Source: Amphibalanus amphitrite (Eukaryota > Arthropoda > Thecostraca > Balanomorpha > Balanidae). Taken from it: 64,000 nt of DNA. Position 1 is the first letter of the stretch. Every line of letters begins with the position of its first letter. Below the pieces are notes generated by a model that saw nothing but the letters and a program-made list of their open reading frames with translations, was not told the DNA's origin and searched no databases. The position numbers and the translations under genes were made by a program. The DNA lies in NCBI RefSeq assembly GCF_019059575.1, contig NW_024881626.1, positions 186,001-250,000 of the forward strand. The letters run 5' to 3'. Positions 52,380 to 64,000 of the stretch are shown piece by piece.

Positions 52380-53510
52380 TGATTAGGGGCCCTTTAGGTA
52401 ATCAGGGGCGTTTCAGATGACCAGGGGTTTTCAATTGATCAGGGGCCCACCAGGTAACCATAGGCCCCTCTGGTAACCAGGCGTTAAGTAACGAGGAACC
52501 CCATCAATAACCAGGGCCCCTCAGTAAACGGGGGCCTCTCAGGTAAGTGTAGGAGTCCCGCAGAAGGGCCGGCAAGGTTTCTCAGGTCCGTTTTTTGACA
52601 AGGCTCTTACGAGTATTGACTCAGGTGCGAGCCCTTTGCCATCAGCAGGGGGCCCTTTCAAGCCTTTTGAGGGCCGTTTAACGTCTCTTGAGTTCCCATT
52701 GAGGCCTTCTAAGGGCCCTTTGAGCAGTCGAGGGGCCTTTGAGGCCTTTTGAGGGCCTCTTGACGTCAGCTGAGGACCGTTGGACGCCAGCTGAGGATCG
52801 TGTTTTTGGGCCTTCTGATGGCCATTAGACGCCAATGGATGACCCTCTGACACCAACTGGGGCCCTCTGACACCAGCTAAGGGCACTTTAAGTTTGACGC
52901 TAGCTCAGGGCCCTCTGGCATTAGCTGGGGGCCCTCTGACGCTAGCTCAAGGCCCTTTGACGCTCTTTAAGGCCTTCTGAGGGCCCTTGAGATCTTCTAA
53001 GGGCCCCTTGAGGTTTTCTAAGGGCCCATTGAGGCTTTTTGAGGGCCGCTTGACGCCAGCTGAGGACCGTTTGAGACCTTCTGATGGCCATTTGGCGCCA
53101 GCTGGGGGCCATCTGGCACCAGCTGGGGGCCCTCTGTCATCAGCAAAGGACTCTTTAGAGCCTTCGGAGAGCCGTTCGACGCAAGGGCATGGCCCTCTGA
53201 CGCCAGCTCAGGGACCTTTTACACCCTTTAAGGCCTTCTGACGTCCGTTTGACGTTAGCTGAGGGCCCTTTGAGGCTATCTGAGGGCCCTTTAAGGCCAT
53301 CTGAGAGTCCTTTGAGGTCATCTGAGGGCTCCTTAAGGCCATCAGAGGGCCCTTTGACACCATCTAAGGGCCCTTTGACACCAGATGAGGGTCCTATGGC
53401 GCTAACTGAGGGTCCTTCGAGGCCATCTGAGGGCTTTTTGAGACCATCTGAGGGCCCTTTAAGGCCATTTGAGGGCCCTTTGTACACGGTCTTCGGTGGT
53501 CTAAGGATTA
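52380..53510. repeat. Degenerate minisatellite (GAGGGCCCTTTGA units)
   Basis: Units of about 20-30 bp are based on TGAGGGCCCTTTGAGGCCATC with variants (GACGCCAGC, GACACCAGC). Open frames on both strands (for example 53155-53487 and 53249-53515) arise from the repeat period. Confidence 0.82.
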
Positions 53511-53643
53511 GTTAGAGGCCCATTTGAGGCGGCCTTCGGCCGCCTCAAATGGGCCCCTTCCTTCGAGTTGGGCCCCCCCAACTCGAATGGGGGGGGGCAC
53601 GGGCCCGTGTGCCCCCCCCCTTGTGTGCGCCCTTGCGTGATGG

Positions 53644-55166
53644 GGGTTAGAGACAGAAGCTGTCGCCTTATGGGTGGCCCAGTGTGGCCCACAGATGAAC
53701 AAAGTATACGCACCCCCTGCGACAGATGGTGATCTGAGCGAGATGACCTAACTGAAACGCCCTGTTAGCTAAAACGCTTATCCGCATTAGACCCTGTTAT
53801 TCAATGTGCAGTGCGTTATTCATGTATGTTTAAGAAGACACTCTAACCTTAGTTAGCTTCTCCAGACAGCTACGTCGCCCATTGTGCTACGAATGATCAG
53901 CGAGATACATCGCTCAGAGATCCGGATTTATCCAGCTTCTATGTATTTGCCTCCACACGCAGATCAAACGTTTTTGTTTCGAAAATGGGGACACAAATAA
54001 ACGAGTGCATGGCAAACAAGTCGTGTAACATGACACAACTGTTCTTCATTTGCAGTTTTACTTTAATTTCATTGCTGATTGTCTTTATCTAACTATAGGT
54101 GTAAAAATAGGAGGTACAATGTTATGGATAAAACGCTAATGCAGCATTATGCATCATAGTCACAGCTTGTGGCTGCCGAATAGGTAAAGATATTTGGTGT
54201 TGTGTTGATACGGTTCCGCGGCTAGCCAGAAAAGCTGCCTGGACCACTGCCAACCAGTCGCCAGCAGCCCGTGACGCCTCATAAAAGGCAATGAAAGAAT
54301 ATGATTTACTGCGAATATGGGCGGGCCCAGCGAGTAGCACGATTCGACAGAGACTGACATCAAGAATGGTTACTAAGGACCTGCTGAAAGGCTCGATTCG
54401 CGAGACTTTTGGACTGAATAGAACCCCCTCCCTTTGCGATTCTTAGAAAAAAATAGGTAGTCGCGGTCACGTAGCAATTCTTACCATGGGACGCATTTTT
54501 GCATGACATAACCCAGAAAAAGAGGGTACCATATCTACCGTTGTGTCTGATTGTGAAAAAAAAACTGATATAAACTATTCGTTTTAATGAAACGGGAAAA
54601 TATTAAGCCTTCCTGTTCTCATTTTGCTGTATTCAGGCACTTACGAAGACCAGCATTCACATGCATTTTTTTCGCAGCTTCTTGATGTTGTTTAACAATA
54701 ATACACCATTGGATGCTTTGGCTCAGTTCACATCTGTCACCAACCTTTTTTTTAATAGATTTTTCAGTTCAAAACTGGATATTTTTAACCTGAACCCGAC
54801 CTAGCCATTGGCCATCAGTGCAATTGACCACAAACTGTCTCGGACGGCAGAGACAGACGCTATTTTTTGATTCCATGACCGGAATGGGGAAAACATGTAT
54901 ATATGAAACACATCTCTTGTGATTCCCTGTGATGACTTTTGTGAACTAGCATAGCCTAACACTAGCCTCAAGCATGGCGAGCGCAGGATAGGCACAGTAT
55001 TCGCACTTGTAGCGTTCCTTACAGTTTTACTAAACGTTTCAAAGTCGCCCACGCTGCGAAACACAGTTCTAGTTGGTAGCAACAGCAGGAAGGGCATAAC
55101 TTACCATGCATATTATTTTATGATTGCAAATAGTGCACGAGTTTTATAAGTATATATCACAATATT
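53644..55166. other. Intergenic, no gene recognised
   Basis: Ordinary AT-rich sequence. The frame at 54801-55097 (minus) shows no domain or signal that I recognise. No repeat family from elsewhere in the window was noticed. Confidence 0.5.
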
Positions 55167-55798
55167 TTAACCCACGAGCCGCTGGGGAGGGACATATAAC
55201 TAGTTGCCCCCTTTACGTTTTGGGGAATATCTCCGAGACCTGAAAAGTCACGAACGTGAAACTTGGCATAGCTTCAAATGAATACCGAGGCAATGTTTGA
55301 GAAGTTTGGTGCTTGTAGCACTTGAGATGACGTCACAGCGACGTTATAAGTTTTTGTCGTTTTCCGATATGAACCGTTCCTGATGTCGCTGAGCATGAAA
55401 CTCAACTGTTAATGAACTAGACAGCACCTGCTGTCATCCTTAAACATCTAAGTATGCTTGCAACTAGTTCCTGACCAATAATTATTGGTCAAGACCAATA
55501 ATTATTGGTTAATGACCCATTATAATTGGTCCTTAATATTCGGTGTCATATATCGGATATATCGTGAGGAAACTGAGAATCGCAAATCTATAATTTGACT
55601 TCTAACACCACTGTGACGTAATTTCAATTGGGATCGACACCAACAAAACCTCAGCTAGATATTCAGGAGCATGTGTGCAAAGTTTCGTTTCTCTATCTTT
55701 TCACGTTGCGACGATATCGTCGAAAAAGTGAGGGGCAGCTATACGAGTATGCCCCCCCCCCCCAGCGGTCGGGGGTAGTCCCAGCGGCCGCCGGTTAA
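55167..55798. mobile_element. Short piggyBac-like MITE
   Basis: TTAA occurs at 55167 and 55795, with ends CCCACGAGCCGCTGGGG and CCCAGCGGCCGCCGG. At 632 bp it is about half the usual size. It has few half-sites and a local ACCAATAATTATTGGT inverted repeat cluster at 55475-55512. Confidence 0.72.
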
Positions 55799-57398
55799 AA
55801 GATTTTCGTTTTTACGTTCAATGTAGGTCTTAGAATAGAACGTACCAAAAAATTATTCTATTTCCCATTACAATTCTATTACTATTCTTTTATTCAATGT
55901 AGTTCTTAGAACGTACCAAGAAAATTCTTCTTTTTCCTATTATAATTATATTATTCTTCTTAAAATTATATTATTCTTAAATACAAATTCTTAGTAACTT
56001 AGGAAAGCCATAAGTTTTCCCATTCAGACCCGGGATGGCACGCTCACAGAACAGGGGCGGCCCCCTGCAGCTGCGATGCCCTCCGCAGATCAATGGGCTC
56101 AATACCCTTAATGAAGTGACGCCAGCATGGCTCAGCAATAAAGAAGATGTCACGGTAGAACAGACGCCGCCTGAAGGCAAACGATTGATTGCATTTACCA
56201 TGAAATACAGAAAAAGACGTACAGCGCAACCACCGAGCAATAATTAACGAAGCTCATTGTCATGATATTAGGAGATACCGTCTTGTCATGAAAGCACGGT
56301 CTATAGACAAGAATAGTTTCTAGGTTGTGTCGTAAAGAAAAGCTTCTTTTGTTTGGAGCATGTTTAGGTTGCCACAGAACGGCCACGTGCCATATACGCA
56401 TACTTGAACCGGGCAGGGGATGGTGCCCTGTAACAGACCGTCACCGTTATGCCATCCCTTGTAACACCACTGAAGTCCTCGCTAATAACTGATACTGTGT
56501 TATTCCCACTGGTAGTTCTGATCACATTCGGTGTGCGAGCTAACGACGAGACTCGGTTTTATCTATGGCCAGGATTTCGAGTTGAGAGTCCTCCGTATTG
56601 TCAGTAAAACTGTAAAACCACCATGCCGGACAATACCCTTGCAAAGGCATCTGTGCGCCGGGCGTTGAATTGGCGTTCACTGGATAATATTGCCAAATGT
56701 TTATTACGTTCAGTGTTTTTCTTTTACTCTGCGGCGTATCAGACGTCTGAAAGCATCGGCTAAGCCGTGTGAGAGGTTTCCTGCTGTTGGTGAGTCCACA
56801 TAAAATCTTACCGTGTTCCAGAGTCGGTTATGGTATCGTGTTTACAAAGCGTACACTTAACAATTACAAAACGACTCATGCATACATTGCGTAGTATCTT
56901 GTCTCCCCTGTAATCAACTAAATAATAAGAGAATGTAATATGAACACCACACGGCAAAACGGTGGATGAAAACACGGCTCCGCTTGCAAACAGCAGACCA
57001 CCATTGTGCCGTACCAGTGAGCATTACCATTGGTCCGCGGTCCGAATGCGATCCAACCAAAATATGTATTATGTCTGCAATGTACCTATGTTTCAGTAAA
57101 TTTTAATCATAACTTTATGAGTGAGAAATGAGAATGGGCTGGATGGTAGGATGTTGTGTGTTGCAGCAGGCTCTCAGTACCTATTGGTTTTATTCCTAAT
57201 AGGTACTCACATATGACATAGGTATATCAAATTTGAGAACACATATGTATGTAGTATGTACCATTCACCATTCAAAAAGCTATAGGAATCAAAACTGGAG
57301 GTTGTTCATTCCGAAATCATCCATGACCATCCGTTTAGGAAGGACTACGGAATTCACCTTATCAATAAGCGCAGCATTGGGGGAGCTATTGTGCGTTG
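55799..57398. other. Intergenic, no gene recognised
   Basis: Positions 55805-55945 contain an imperfect tandem duplication around TTCAATGTAG-TCTTAGAA. The 70-codon frame at 56035-56247 has no recognisable domain and is not called. Confidence 0.5.
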
Positions 57399-58088
57399 TT
57401 ACGGAGCGAGCGAAGCGAGCGGAGTCTCATACTGAATTAAGGGAAAATCCTGAGTATGAGCGGCCGGCCGGCCGGCCGGCCGTGGGGACGCTCTTCAAAA
57501 GCTAATATCTTAGGAACGGGACATCCGATTGACAAGCGGTCTTCTTTACTGAATGTCACTTGGACGTAAAAGTTCTGTGTGTGATGGCCACCATGCGTTC
57601 TTGCCAACCACCGCACGTGGCGCGTGGTAAAGTTGGACATTTTTTAAGAACCCCCAAAATTGCAACCTCAATAACGGCACAACGGCTGGGCCGATTGAAT
57701 TGAAACTCGGTACACAGTTAGGTCTCCATCAGATAATTCATCTGCATGTGTTAAGGTTGGGGTGCTGCTGCACGTGCGCACGTGCAGGGGTCGTTTCCAG
57801 ATCTCGAGAACGGCTGGACCGATGGCGCTCAAATTTGGTACACGGTTAGGGACCAGTTAGTAGGGTGCCGTGCACAAGTCAGTTGGGACCCATTTTGCAC
57901 GTGCGCACGTGCAGGGTGCCGCTTCCAGATCTCGAGAACGGCTGGGCCGATTGTGCTCAAATTTGGCACATCACTAGAGACCGGTTAGTAGGATGCCGTG
58001 CACAAGTCAGTTGGAGGTACCTCCTCGAAATTTCGCACGTGCAAGGCCCACCCTCTCGCTCGCTCCGTTAGTCGCCCCATAAGGCGTT
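57399..58088 (-). repeat. GGAGCGAGCGAG repeat family, copy C (reverse orientation)
   Basis: It reads TTACGGAGCGAGCGAAGCG at the left and CTCGCTCGCTCCGTTAGTCG then GGCGTTATACTGG at the right, the mirror of copy A. The GCCGGCCGGCCGGCC block and three TGCACGTGCGCACGTGCA-type palindromic units are conserved. It starts shortly before the Penelope-like fragment. Confidence 0.75.
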
Positions 58089-58339
58089 ATACTGGTTGTA
58101 CTCCTCAGACACGTGCTTCGCCCGCAGACCACCTCCCTGACGCGCTGACACGTCGACGTTATGGGCGGCGCTCGCAGTCGCATTAGAACAATGACTTGCT
58201 GTGGAAGGGCGCCAGTATGGCACCATCAGCCCTTCCGGCGGGCTGCCGGATGCCGTGCGACACACAAAAAGGCAGCCGTGTGCGACCTTTCAGTCTCTCA
58301 CAGAGTAAATCATCACACACTGTTTACCACGTCCTTTGC

Positions 58340-58755
58340 CAGGAGTTGTTATCTTAGAATAAGAAATGTCACTAGCGAGTTTCCAGATCGTCTTATCCGG
58401 ACATCTAAAAAAGGAAGTGAGCCGTCTGATTCGACCTCCTTGGTAAACTTCATTTTTGGATGCTGACCATTCAAAAAATCGAGGAACTTATCCACATGTG
58501 AAATGTCATTGAAAATCAAAAAGCAATCATCCACATACCTCTTGTAGTATGATGGACGAAATTCTGACGGGCACGTACTTAACCATTTTTTCTCATGGAA
58601 ACAAAGGAAGATGTTAGCAAACGTTGGACCTAAGGGTAGACCCATACCCACACCATCAGTCTGTCTGTACAGTTTACTGTTGAACAGAAAGTAAGAGTTT
58701 GACACAGCTAAGTCAAGCATAGCACGGAAAAGCTTTTTAGGGATGCCACCTATGC
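58340..58755 (-). pseudogene. Inverted fragment of Penelope-like reverse transcriptase
   Basis: The minus frame carries MLDLAVSNSYF, GMGLPLGPTFANIF and the catalytic YVDD box, then SDGSLPFLDVRIRR before the frame is lost at SLVTFLILR. It is a near copy, in reverse, of 59860-60205, lacking two codons present there (SYYKRY against SYEYYKRY). It has no start or complete domain. Confidence 0.82.
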
Positions 58756-60210
58756 TGTATTTAGGGCCTTGATCGCAACCACGAAATCAAGTTTAAGAAA
58801 CGACGACATGCCGATATTGAGAAGAAATGTACAGAAACTCGGAAAAGCATTTATCAAGTTCTATCTTTTTTCAAGTTTTACTGGCCTATCAACGTCAGTA
58901 AAGATGTTCTGGCCACCTTCAAAAGAAAACATGAATCAATCCACGCAAGAAAGCTCGCTCGGCTCGGAATTGAGAACTCGCTTCAACCTTGTGATCCAAA
59001 CAAGGTCATCTTCAACTTCTCTTCAAAATCCATTCCCTCACGCATCAAGACACTGCTGGCGTTTGGGCTGGATTTCAGACTGCCTGTTTGGAGGCTGAGC
59101 TTCTACAAATATTTTCTACATTTTGAAACTCTGGCTCAGTCGATCGCTCACCTCCCGCTCGCCGCAAGATTCACCTTTCAAGAAGTCAAACAAAACTTAC
59201 GATCAGTAGCCTTTCGATTTTACAATGGTTTTAGACCTTCCAAAGAGTTTTCTCCCATTTTCTCCAAGTCAGATGTAGTATTATTGAAGAGGTTTGCCTC
59301 TGACCAATCAATTGTTGTAACTCGTCCTGATAAAGGTAAGGGCGTAGTTATCGTAGATCGAGACCAATATGTTGATAAAGTCGAGACAATTCTGGCAGAC
59401 CGTTCTAAGTTCTCTATTGTAACTGAACCTCTTCACAAGCTTTTGCTCAAAGTGGAAGATAAAGTAAACAGACTATTAAACAAACTTAAAAAAGATGCAA
59501 TCATTTCAGAAGAAACGTACAGTAGACTACATGTATCTGGATCAGCGCCTGGTGTTCTTTATGGTCTTCCCAAAGTCCATAAGCCAAACCTGCCTTTTCG
59601 TCCCATATTTAGAGCGTGTGGAACCGCCACATACTCTCTGGCGAAGTTTCTCGTCCCACTTTTGGCACCTATCACTGAAAACGAGTACACTGTAAAGAAC
59701 AGTCATGAATTCGCTCGAAACATAAATGATATGAAGCTGTCCAGTAGCATGATAATGGCAAGTTTTGATGTTGAAAGTCTAACTATTTACAAGCATACCC
59801 GTCCAGGAGACCATAGATATAGCTGTCAATTCCTTGATGAGTGGTTGCGATAGCATAGGTGGCATCCCTAAAAAGCTTTTCCGTGCTATGCTTGACTTAG
59901 CTGTGTCAAACTCTTACTTTCTGTTCAACAGTAAACTGTACAGACAGACTGATGGTGTGGGTATGGGTCTACCCTTAGGTCCAACGTTTGCTAACATCTT
60001 CCTTTGTTTCCATGAGAAAAAATGGTTAAGTACGTGCCCGTCAGAATTTCGTCCATCATACGAGTACTACAAGAGGTATGTGGATGATTGCTTTTTGATT
60101 TTCAATGACATTTCACATGTGGATAAGTTCCTCGATTTTTTGAATGGTCAGCATCCAAAAATGAAGTTTACCAAGGAGGTCGAATCAGACGGCTCACTTC
60201 GTTTTTTAAG
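58752..60210 (+). pseudogene. Penelope-like element reverse transcriptase, frameshifted and truncated
   Basis: One frame runs from about 58752 through the Penelope N-terminal region (KFYWPINVSKDVLATFKRKH, KLARLGIENSLQPCDPNKV) to VTRPDKGKGVVIVDRDQYV, VLYGLPKVHKP and MASFDVESL near 59780. There an extra ACTA-like block shifts the frame. Coding resumes in another frame with SIPVQETIDIAVNSLMSGC and continues to GMGLPLGPTFANIF, YVDDCFLIF and KFTKEVESDGSL. Homology ends near 60205, before the GIY-YIG endonuclease that complete Penelope-like elements carry. No functional enzyme can be made. The inverted fragment on the left shares its 3' portion. Confidence 0.88.
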
Positions 60211-60850
60211 AAATGTCATGTTGGGAAGTACAACATGGCAAAATTGGACACCGTACAGCAGTTGTCAACACTGCATAAATACTACCAGCATAACGTACGT
60301 TCCGTTCATTTTGACGTTTTTTTGTCCTTTCAAAAGCGAACAACTCATAAATCTATTCTTTGGAACACAGTTTATGTATGTGTAAGTACAATACAATATT
60401 TCAGGCCATCTTTTTCCTCATTGCATTCCCTGGACTTTTGTTTGAACCCTTCGCTCGCACAGCCGTGAGCATATCGTTCACAAGCAAATCGATTACGAAG
60501 ACATGGATGATTGCGAAAGTAGAATCAACCTAAAAAAAGCATAATATTACTGTAAGAAAAACGAAACCCTGGTGTCCTTCAGAGGGGCGTGGGCGTGGCT
60601 CTGGCGTCGGTGAGGAGGCGTGGATGTGACGCTGGTGTCAGTCAGATGTTGTGACGTTGAGATATCAGTATAAGAAAGGATCGCCATTTCCGTCCACTGT
60701 CCCCTCGCCTAACTGCGGCGGACGCGGCCGGCCATGATAACCACGGCTGTCCAGGCACTCAGCGATGCCCACGTCACCAGGTCAGTGGCGCGTGCAGCGC
60801 GGCTCGCTGCTACTGCATATCGCTTTTGAGGGAATAGCCATGGCGAGTAT
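60211..60850. other. Intergenic; GC-rich patch at 60600-60830 with a possible short first exon
   Basis: A TATAAGAAAGG word at 60669 precedes an ATG at 60733, an open stretch of 16 codons and a donor-like ACCAG/GTCAGT. No following exon was found, so I do not call a gene. Confidence 0.25.
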
Positions 60851-60858
60851 ATGAGCGG

Positions 60859-61018
<160 letters not shown>

Positions 61019-61147
61019 ATAGGAAGAGCTAGGCAGACATACGGACATGGATAAATTTCATACCTGGCATGTGCAAATGGCATATGCATGCACAGTGCAC
61101 ACATACCAATATAATGCATCGAAAACCATTATTCATAGATAACATGA

Positions 61148-61175
61148 ATTATTATTATTATTATATTATTATATA
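61148..61175. repeat. (TTA)n microsatellite
   Basis: A short ATT/TTA run with one interruption. Confidence 0.8.
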
Positions 61176-61495
61176 GAATTATGCATTATTATATCTAAGG
61201 AAAGTCATGTTCAGCATGACGAATATTTGGACCCAGCGTTTTTATCAAAGCATCATTATATGTTCTGGCAGCGAGCCAGGTGATATGTGGGCATCAATGT
61301 CCGGATATTGCCACCGGAGCCGGAGCCTGTTTGAGCGATCAGCTTTTTTATATAATAAAGCCTGAGGGATTCCTTACAAATATATTGGGATTCGGTGTTG
61401 GCATATTACATAAGCCAACACCGTTCCTAAGGTTTTTAAAGCAAAGTTGTCGCCCATTGATGGCTGGTAGAGGCCCGAATAACAGACGACAGCTC

Positions 61496-62411
61496 TTAAC
61501 CCTCGCCCGCACATGGGGGGGTGGTTGCCACCCCCCCCCCCCCCCAGGCAGTCTTTCTGCTCTGCACTCAACATTTTTAGAGCTAGAAGGCTGATTTTTC
61601 GTATAGCTGCTCGTCTATCCTTTCTTGATGTCCACTGAAAATTTCAAGTTTCTGTGATTTTTGGTTTCGGAGATATGACCTTGTTTTTCAGGTCATGTCA
61701 TGACCCAAATGGCCAATTCTCAACATCTTGCGTTTGCCATGGGCCTTGTGAGCTTTTGACACCCTGATTTCGGCCTTTTTTGCCAGTCTTACCTCCCACC
61801 TATCATGGAACATGTTGTTCGACGATGTACAGGGGTCAAGGTCAGGGTCAAGGTCAACCTAGGTCATCTAAGATAATTGCGTTTTAGGCAAGCTGAATTT
61901 ACTTTTTGTGAAGTTTTTTGACTGCATTTTTGGTAAAAGCTTCTCAGATCATGATTTCATGTGATATGGACCCAAAAACAATCGGTGCACACATCAGTAT
62001 ACACACAGACACACACAGACATACAAACACATATAATTGACCTTGACCTAACTTGACCTGAAATGACCTCAGCAGCAAAATTCTGGTCGGATAGTGTGAC
62101 AAAGAGGTTCTAGCTGGCTTGGCACCAGAAAACAGCATCGTCATCGGTATTTGATAAGCAGCGCACTTGATATCCAACGGTGACCCAAAACAGCAACATT
62201 TTTTAGTTTGACCTGACCTGGAAGGTCAATGACTGACCTGAGAAGGTAAAACTGGGCATCATTGGATTCGTCTCTTCCCAAAGAATCTTTTTGGTCTTTA
62301 CTGCTAAGCTCTATCTCCAACAGGAACGAAATGGCGCGGGGGGTGGCAACCACCCCCCCCCCCCCATGTGCGTTCTAGGATGGGAAAATGGCATGTGCGG
62401 GCGAGGGCTAA
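61496..62411. mobile_element. piggyBac-like MITE (CCCTCGCCCGCACATG termini)
   Basis: TTAA occurs at 61496 and CTAA at 62408, with ends CCCTCGCCCGCACATGGGG and CATGTGCGGGCGAGGG. The hairpin GGTGGTTGCCACC is mirrored by GGTGGCAACCACC. An ACACACAGACA run lies at 62001-62030. Confidence 0.8.
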
Positions 62412-62433
62412 ATCGGGCAGTAATCTTTGTGTA

Positions 62434-62640
62434 GTCGACTACAGAATGATGTTCCACTCCTCAGAAGCTATCAGTTGACCGGAGCGCTAAGTTGTGCCGT
62501 TTATTACGCAATTAAGCGTGTCGATTGTGAGCATTCGGACAAAGCTATAATTTGTGAACTCAGCCCGTGTGATGCGGCACAGCCTGCCACTCCAGGCAAA
62601 TAATTACCTGTGAAAAGTGGAACATCATTCTGTAGTCGAC
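62434..62640. mobile_element. Small TA-flanked MITE, about 207 bp
   Basis: GTCGACTACAGAATGATG at the left and CATCATTCTGTAGTCGAC at the right are perfect complements, continuing to TTCCACT. TA lies on both sides. Confidence 0.75.
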
Positions 62641-62879
62641 TATACCTATTCTCATCAACGTGCAGAAGCTGTTAAAAGGAAGCGAGAATTTCTAGACGAC
62701 GAGCCGCGCATGCCTACGTCTGTAATAAGTAGAAAGTATTTATATCGAGTAGGTATTTATAGAGACAAGCATTTGCTTGGCCATAGCCATGCGCATTCGT
62801 AAATACCAACGCTAAAGTCTCTGTCACAGTCACACAAACTGCGGCGTCTCGCCCTGGGCAGCGTCTCTAAGTCATCTAT

Positions 62880-63300
62880 TAGCGGACATCGGCCGCTAGT
62901 AGATTAGGTGGTATGACGCCATGACAGGAGCTATCACGCGCTGTCCAGCGGGCGCTCCGCGGTGCCGCGGTGCCGGCCGTGTAGTAATATCACTCCGGAG
63001 CCGGCGCCGGCGCGCCGCGGGCAGTCCGCCGCGGCTCAGATGAGGTATGCTGAATGCGGATGGATGCCGCGGCGCACGGACGAGCGATGGACGAGCGGGC
63101 CGGCTGTCGCTGGCTATGACGCCGGGAGGTGAGGCGGGAAATGGGCCGCCTCGCCCCCCCCCCCCATCCCCCGGAACATGATGGAGTGGGCCGAGCGGCC
63201 ACCAAATGCCACCCGCGCGACTGAGCCGCCACCGCCGCCGCACTGACCCATATAGGAACGTGTCGTGATTGAGAGACGTCTTCCATGGAACACTTCCCAA
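62880..63300. other. GC/CpG-rich island, possible promoter of an off-window gene
   Basis: About 400 bp of strongly GC-rich DNA (for example GCCGGCGCCGGCGCGCC at 63000) contrast with AT-rich flanks. No exon or protein domain is recognisable in any frame. Confidence 0.4.
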
Positions 63301-64000
63301 TTCTGCAGTGCTGCCGACATGAGATACCAGTGGTGTCTCGTGTTTTTAAATGAGAACCTCATTTACGACTGCCAGATCTGTTTTTACGGCATCGTTGTGT
63401 GGACATCGTTACGACGTTGTTGAGCCGGACGCCGCAGAATCCAGAGAATAACGTCCCAGTTGCTAGGAATGTGCCATCCAGTCTTGAGAAAGCATGAGAA
63501 ATAGGCGAAGTAGAGCATACCATCCTTTTTCATAAACTTCGTCTTCTTATTATCAAATTACAATTATACTTATATGTTTATGCTAAGGAACAAGGATATA
63601 GATGCATGCTTTTTGAAAACCTCTACATGGGAAAAGGAGCATCGACAATTTTGCCTCAAGAAAAACGCACACCAAAAGTAAGATTCTGGGAAAAACAGAC
63701 GCTTTTCCTTACCCCCTAAAATCTCTTTGAAGTACGATTCGATAAAATTATTACATCAACTGAAAGGCAGTGCAATGCTATTTTGTTTGCTGCTACTTTT
63801 AATCACTTTCACTAATGAAGCCTTACAAAGAAACGCGTAAGACCAAGACACTTTATACTTCGAGGCGAAATATATTGTGACAGCCGACTGGAAAATTAGA
63901 AGAACAAAAACTTTGTAATTTGTATAAAGCACCAGTAGCACCACTATCAAGTGCAGTTATGTGCCTGGTGTAGACATTTCATTTTAATGAAGGGAAGCAA
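63301..64000. other. Intergenic, nothing recognised
   Basis: AT-rich sequence without a repeat or coding signal that I can identify. Confidence 0.5.

Larger units (their letters stand above)
51211..53635. mobile_element. hAT-type non-autonomous element, 2.4 kb, TSD CGTGATGG
   Basis: CGTGATGG is duplicated at 51203-51210 and 53636-53643. The ends CAGGCGCGCACACAGG and CCTTGTGTGCGCCCTTG (53619-53635) are imperfect inverted repeats, each next to a G-run or C-run. The inside consists almost wholly of two minisatellites, with no transposase. It lies immediately upstream of the tyramine receptor. Confidence 0.78.

Noticed and set aside
53155..53515. Two opposing Gly/Pro/Ser-rich frames
   Set aside because: Both are readings of the GAGGGCCCTTTGA minisatellite.
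57437..58265. Cys/Trp-rich frames with repeated LENGWTDGAQIW-like text
   Set aside because: They come from the internal 125-bp units of the GGAGCGAGC repeat and occur in several frames and in all copies.
60660..60790. A TATA-like word, ATG and donor suggesting a first exon
   Set aside because: No downstream exon or protein similarity; the signals are short enough to be chance.

Overview
This is eukaryotic, repeat-saturated genomic DNA with two host genes, both on the minus strand. The genes are a nicotinic acetylcholine receptor (nAChR)-type subunit with conserved metazoan exon structure and an intronless type-1 tyramine/octopamine receptor (TAR1/Oct-TyrR class). Together they indicate an invertebrate, most likely an arthropod. 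A crustacean (for example barnacle-like) would fit the GC-rich coding sequence and the dense MITE load, but nothing here fixes the species.

Layout. Positions 1-4516 hold the 5' part of a non-LTR retrotransposon on the minus strand (ORF1 2925-4175; ORF2 endonuclease and reverse transcriptase from 2224 off the left edge). Positions 8604-23483 hold the first six coding exons of the nAChR-like gene on the minus strand. I assembled these from splice sites and phase: 23408-23483, 14638-14768, 13849-13893, 12769-12878, 11330-11540 and 8604-8790. The channel half (M2-M4) lies beyond the left edge, so the LINE probably sits inside one of its introns. Positions 19046-48000 are almost wall-to-wall nested transposons. 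Positions 49877-51016 are TAR1, with a 2.4 kb hAT-type element starting 195 bp upstream of its ATG. Positions 55167-64000 hold further MITEs, a broken Penelope-like element, a GA microsatellite and a GC-rich tail.

The dominant elements are non-autonomous and bounded by TTAA with CCCGCG or CCCTCG termini, so they are piggyBac-like MITEs. They carry G-run/C-run hairpins at both ends. Their interiors are packed with AGGTCA/TGACCT nuclear-receptor half-sites, TGACGTCA (CRE-type) palindromes and a recurrent CCATAAAACATG box. Mixed among them are hAT-type elements with perfect 8-bp duplications, TA-flanked elements, and a second TTAA class starting AGGGAC. Several insertions are proved inside the window because another copy supplies the uninserted site. 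Nesting reaches five levels at 40169-45966.

The two receptor genes are both neurotransmitter receptors but are unrelated in family and are not an operon. No rRNA, tRNA, CRISPR array or intact transposase was found. Most open frames in the window are shadows of genes or of repeat DNA.
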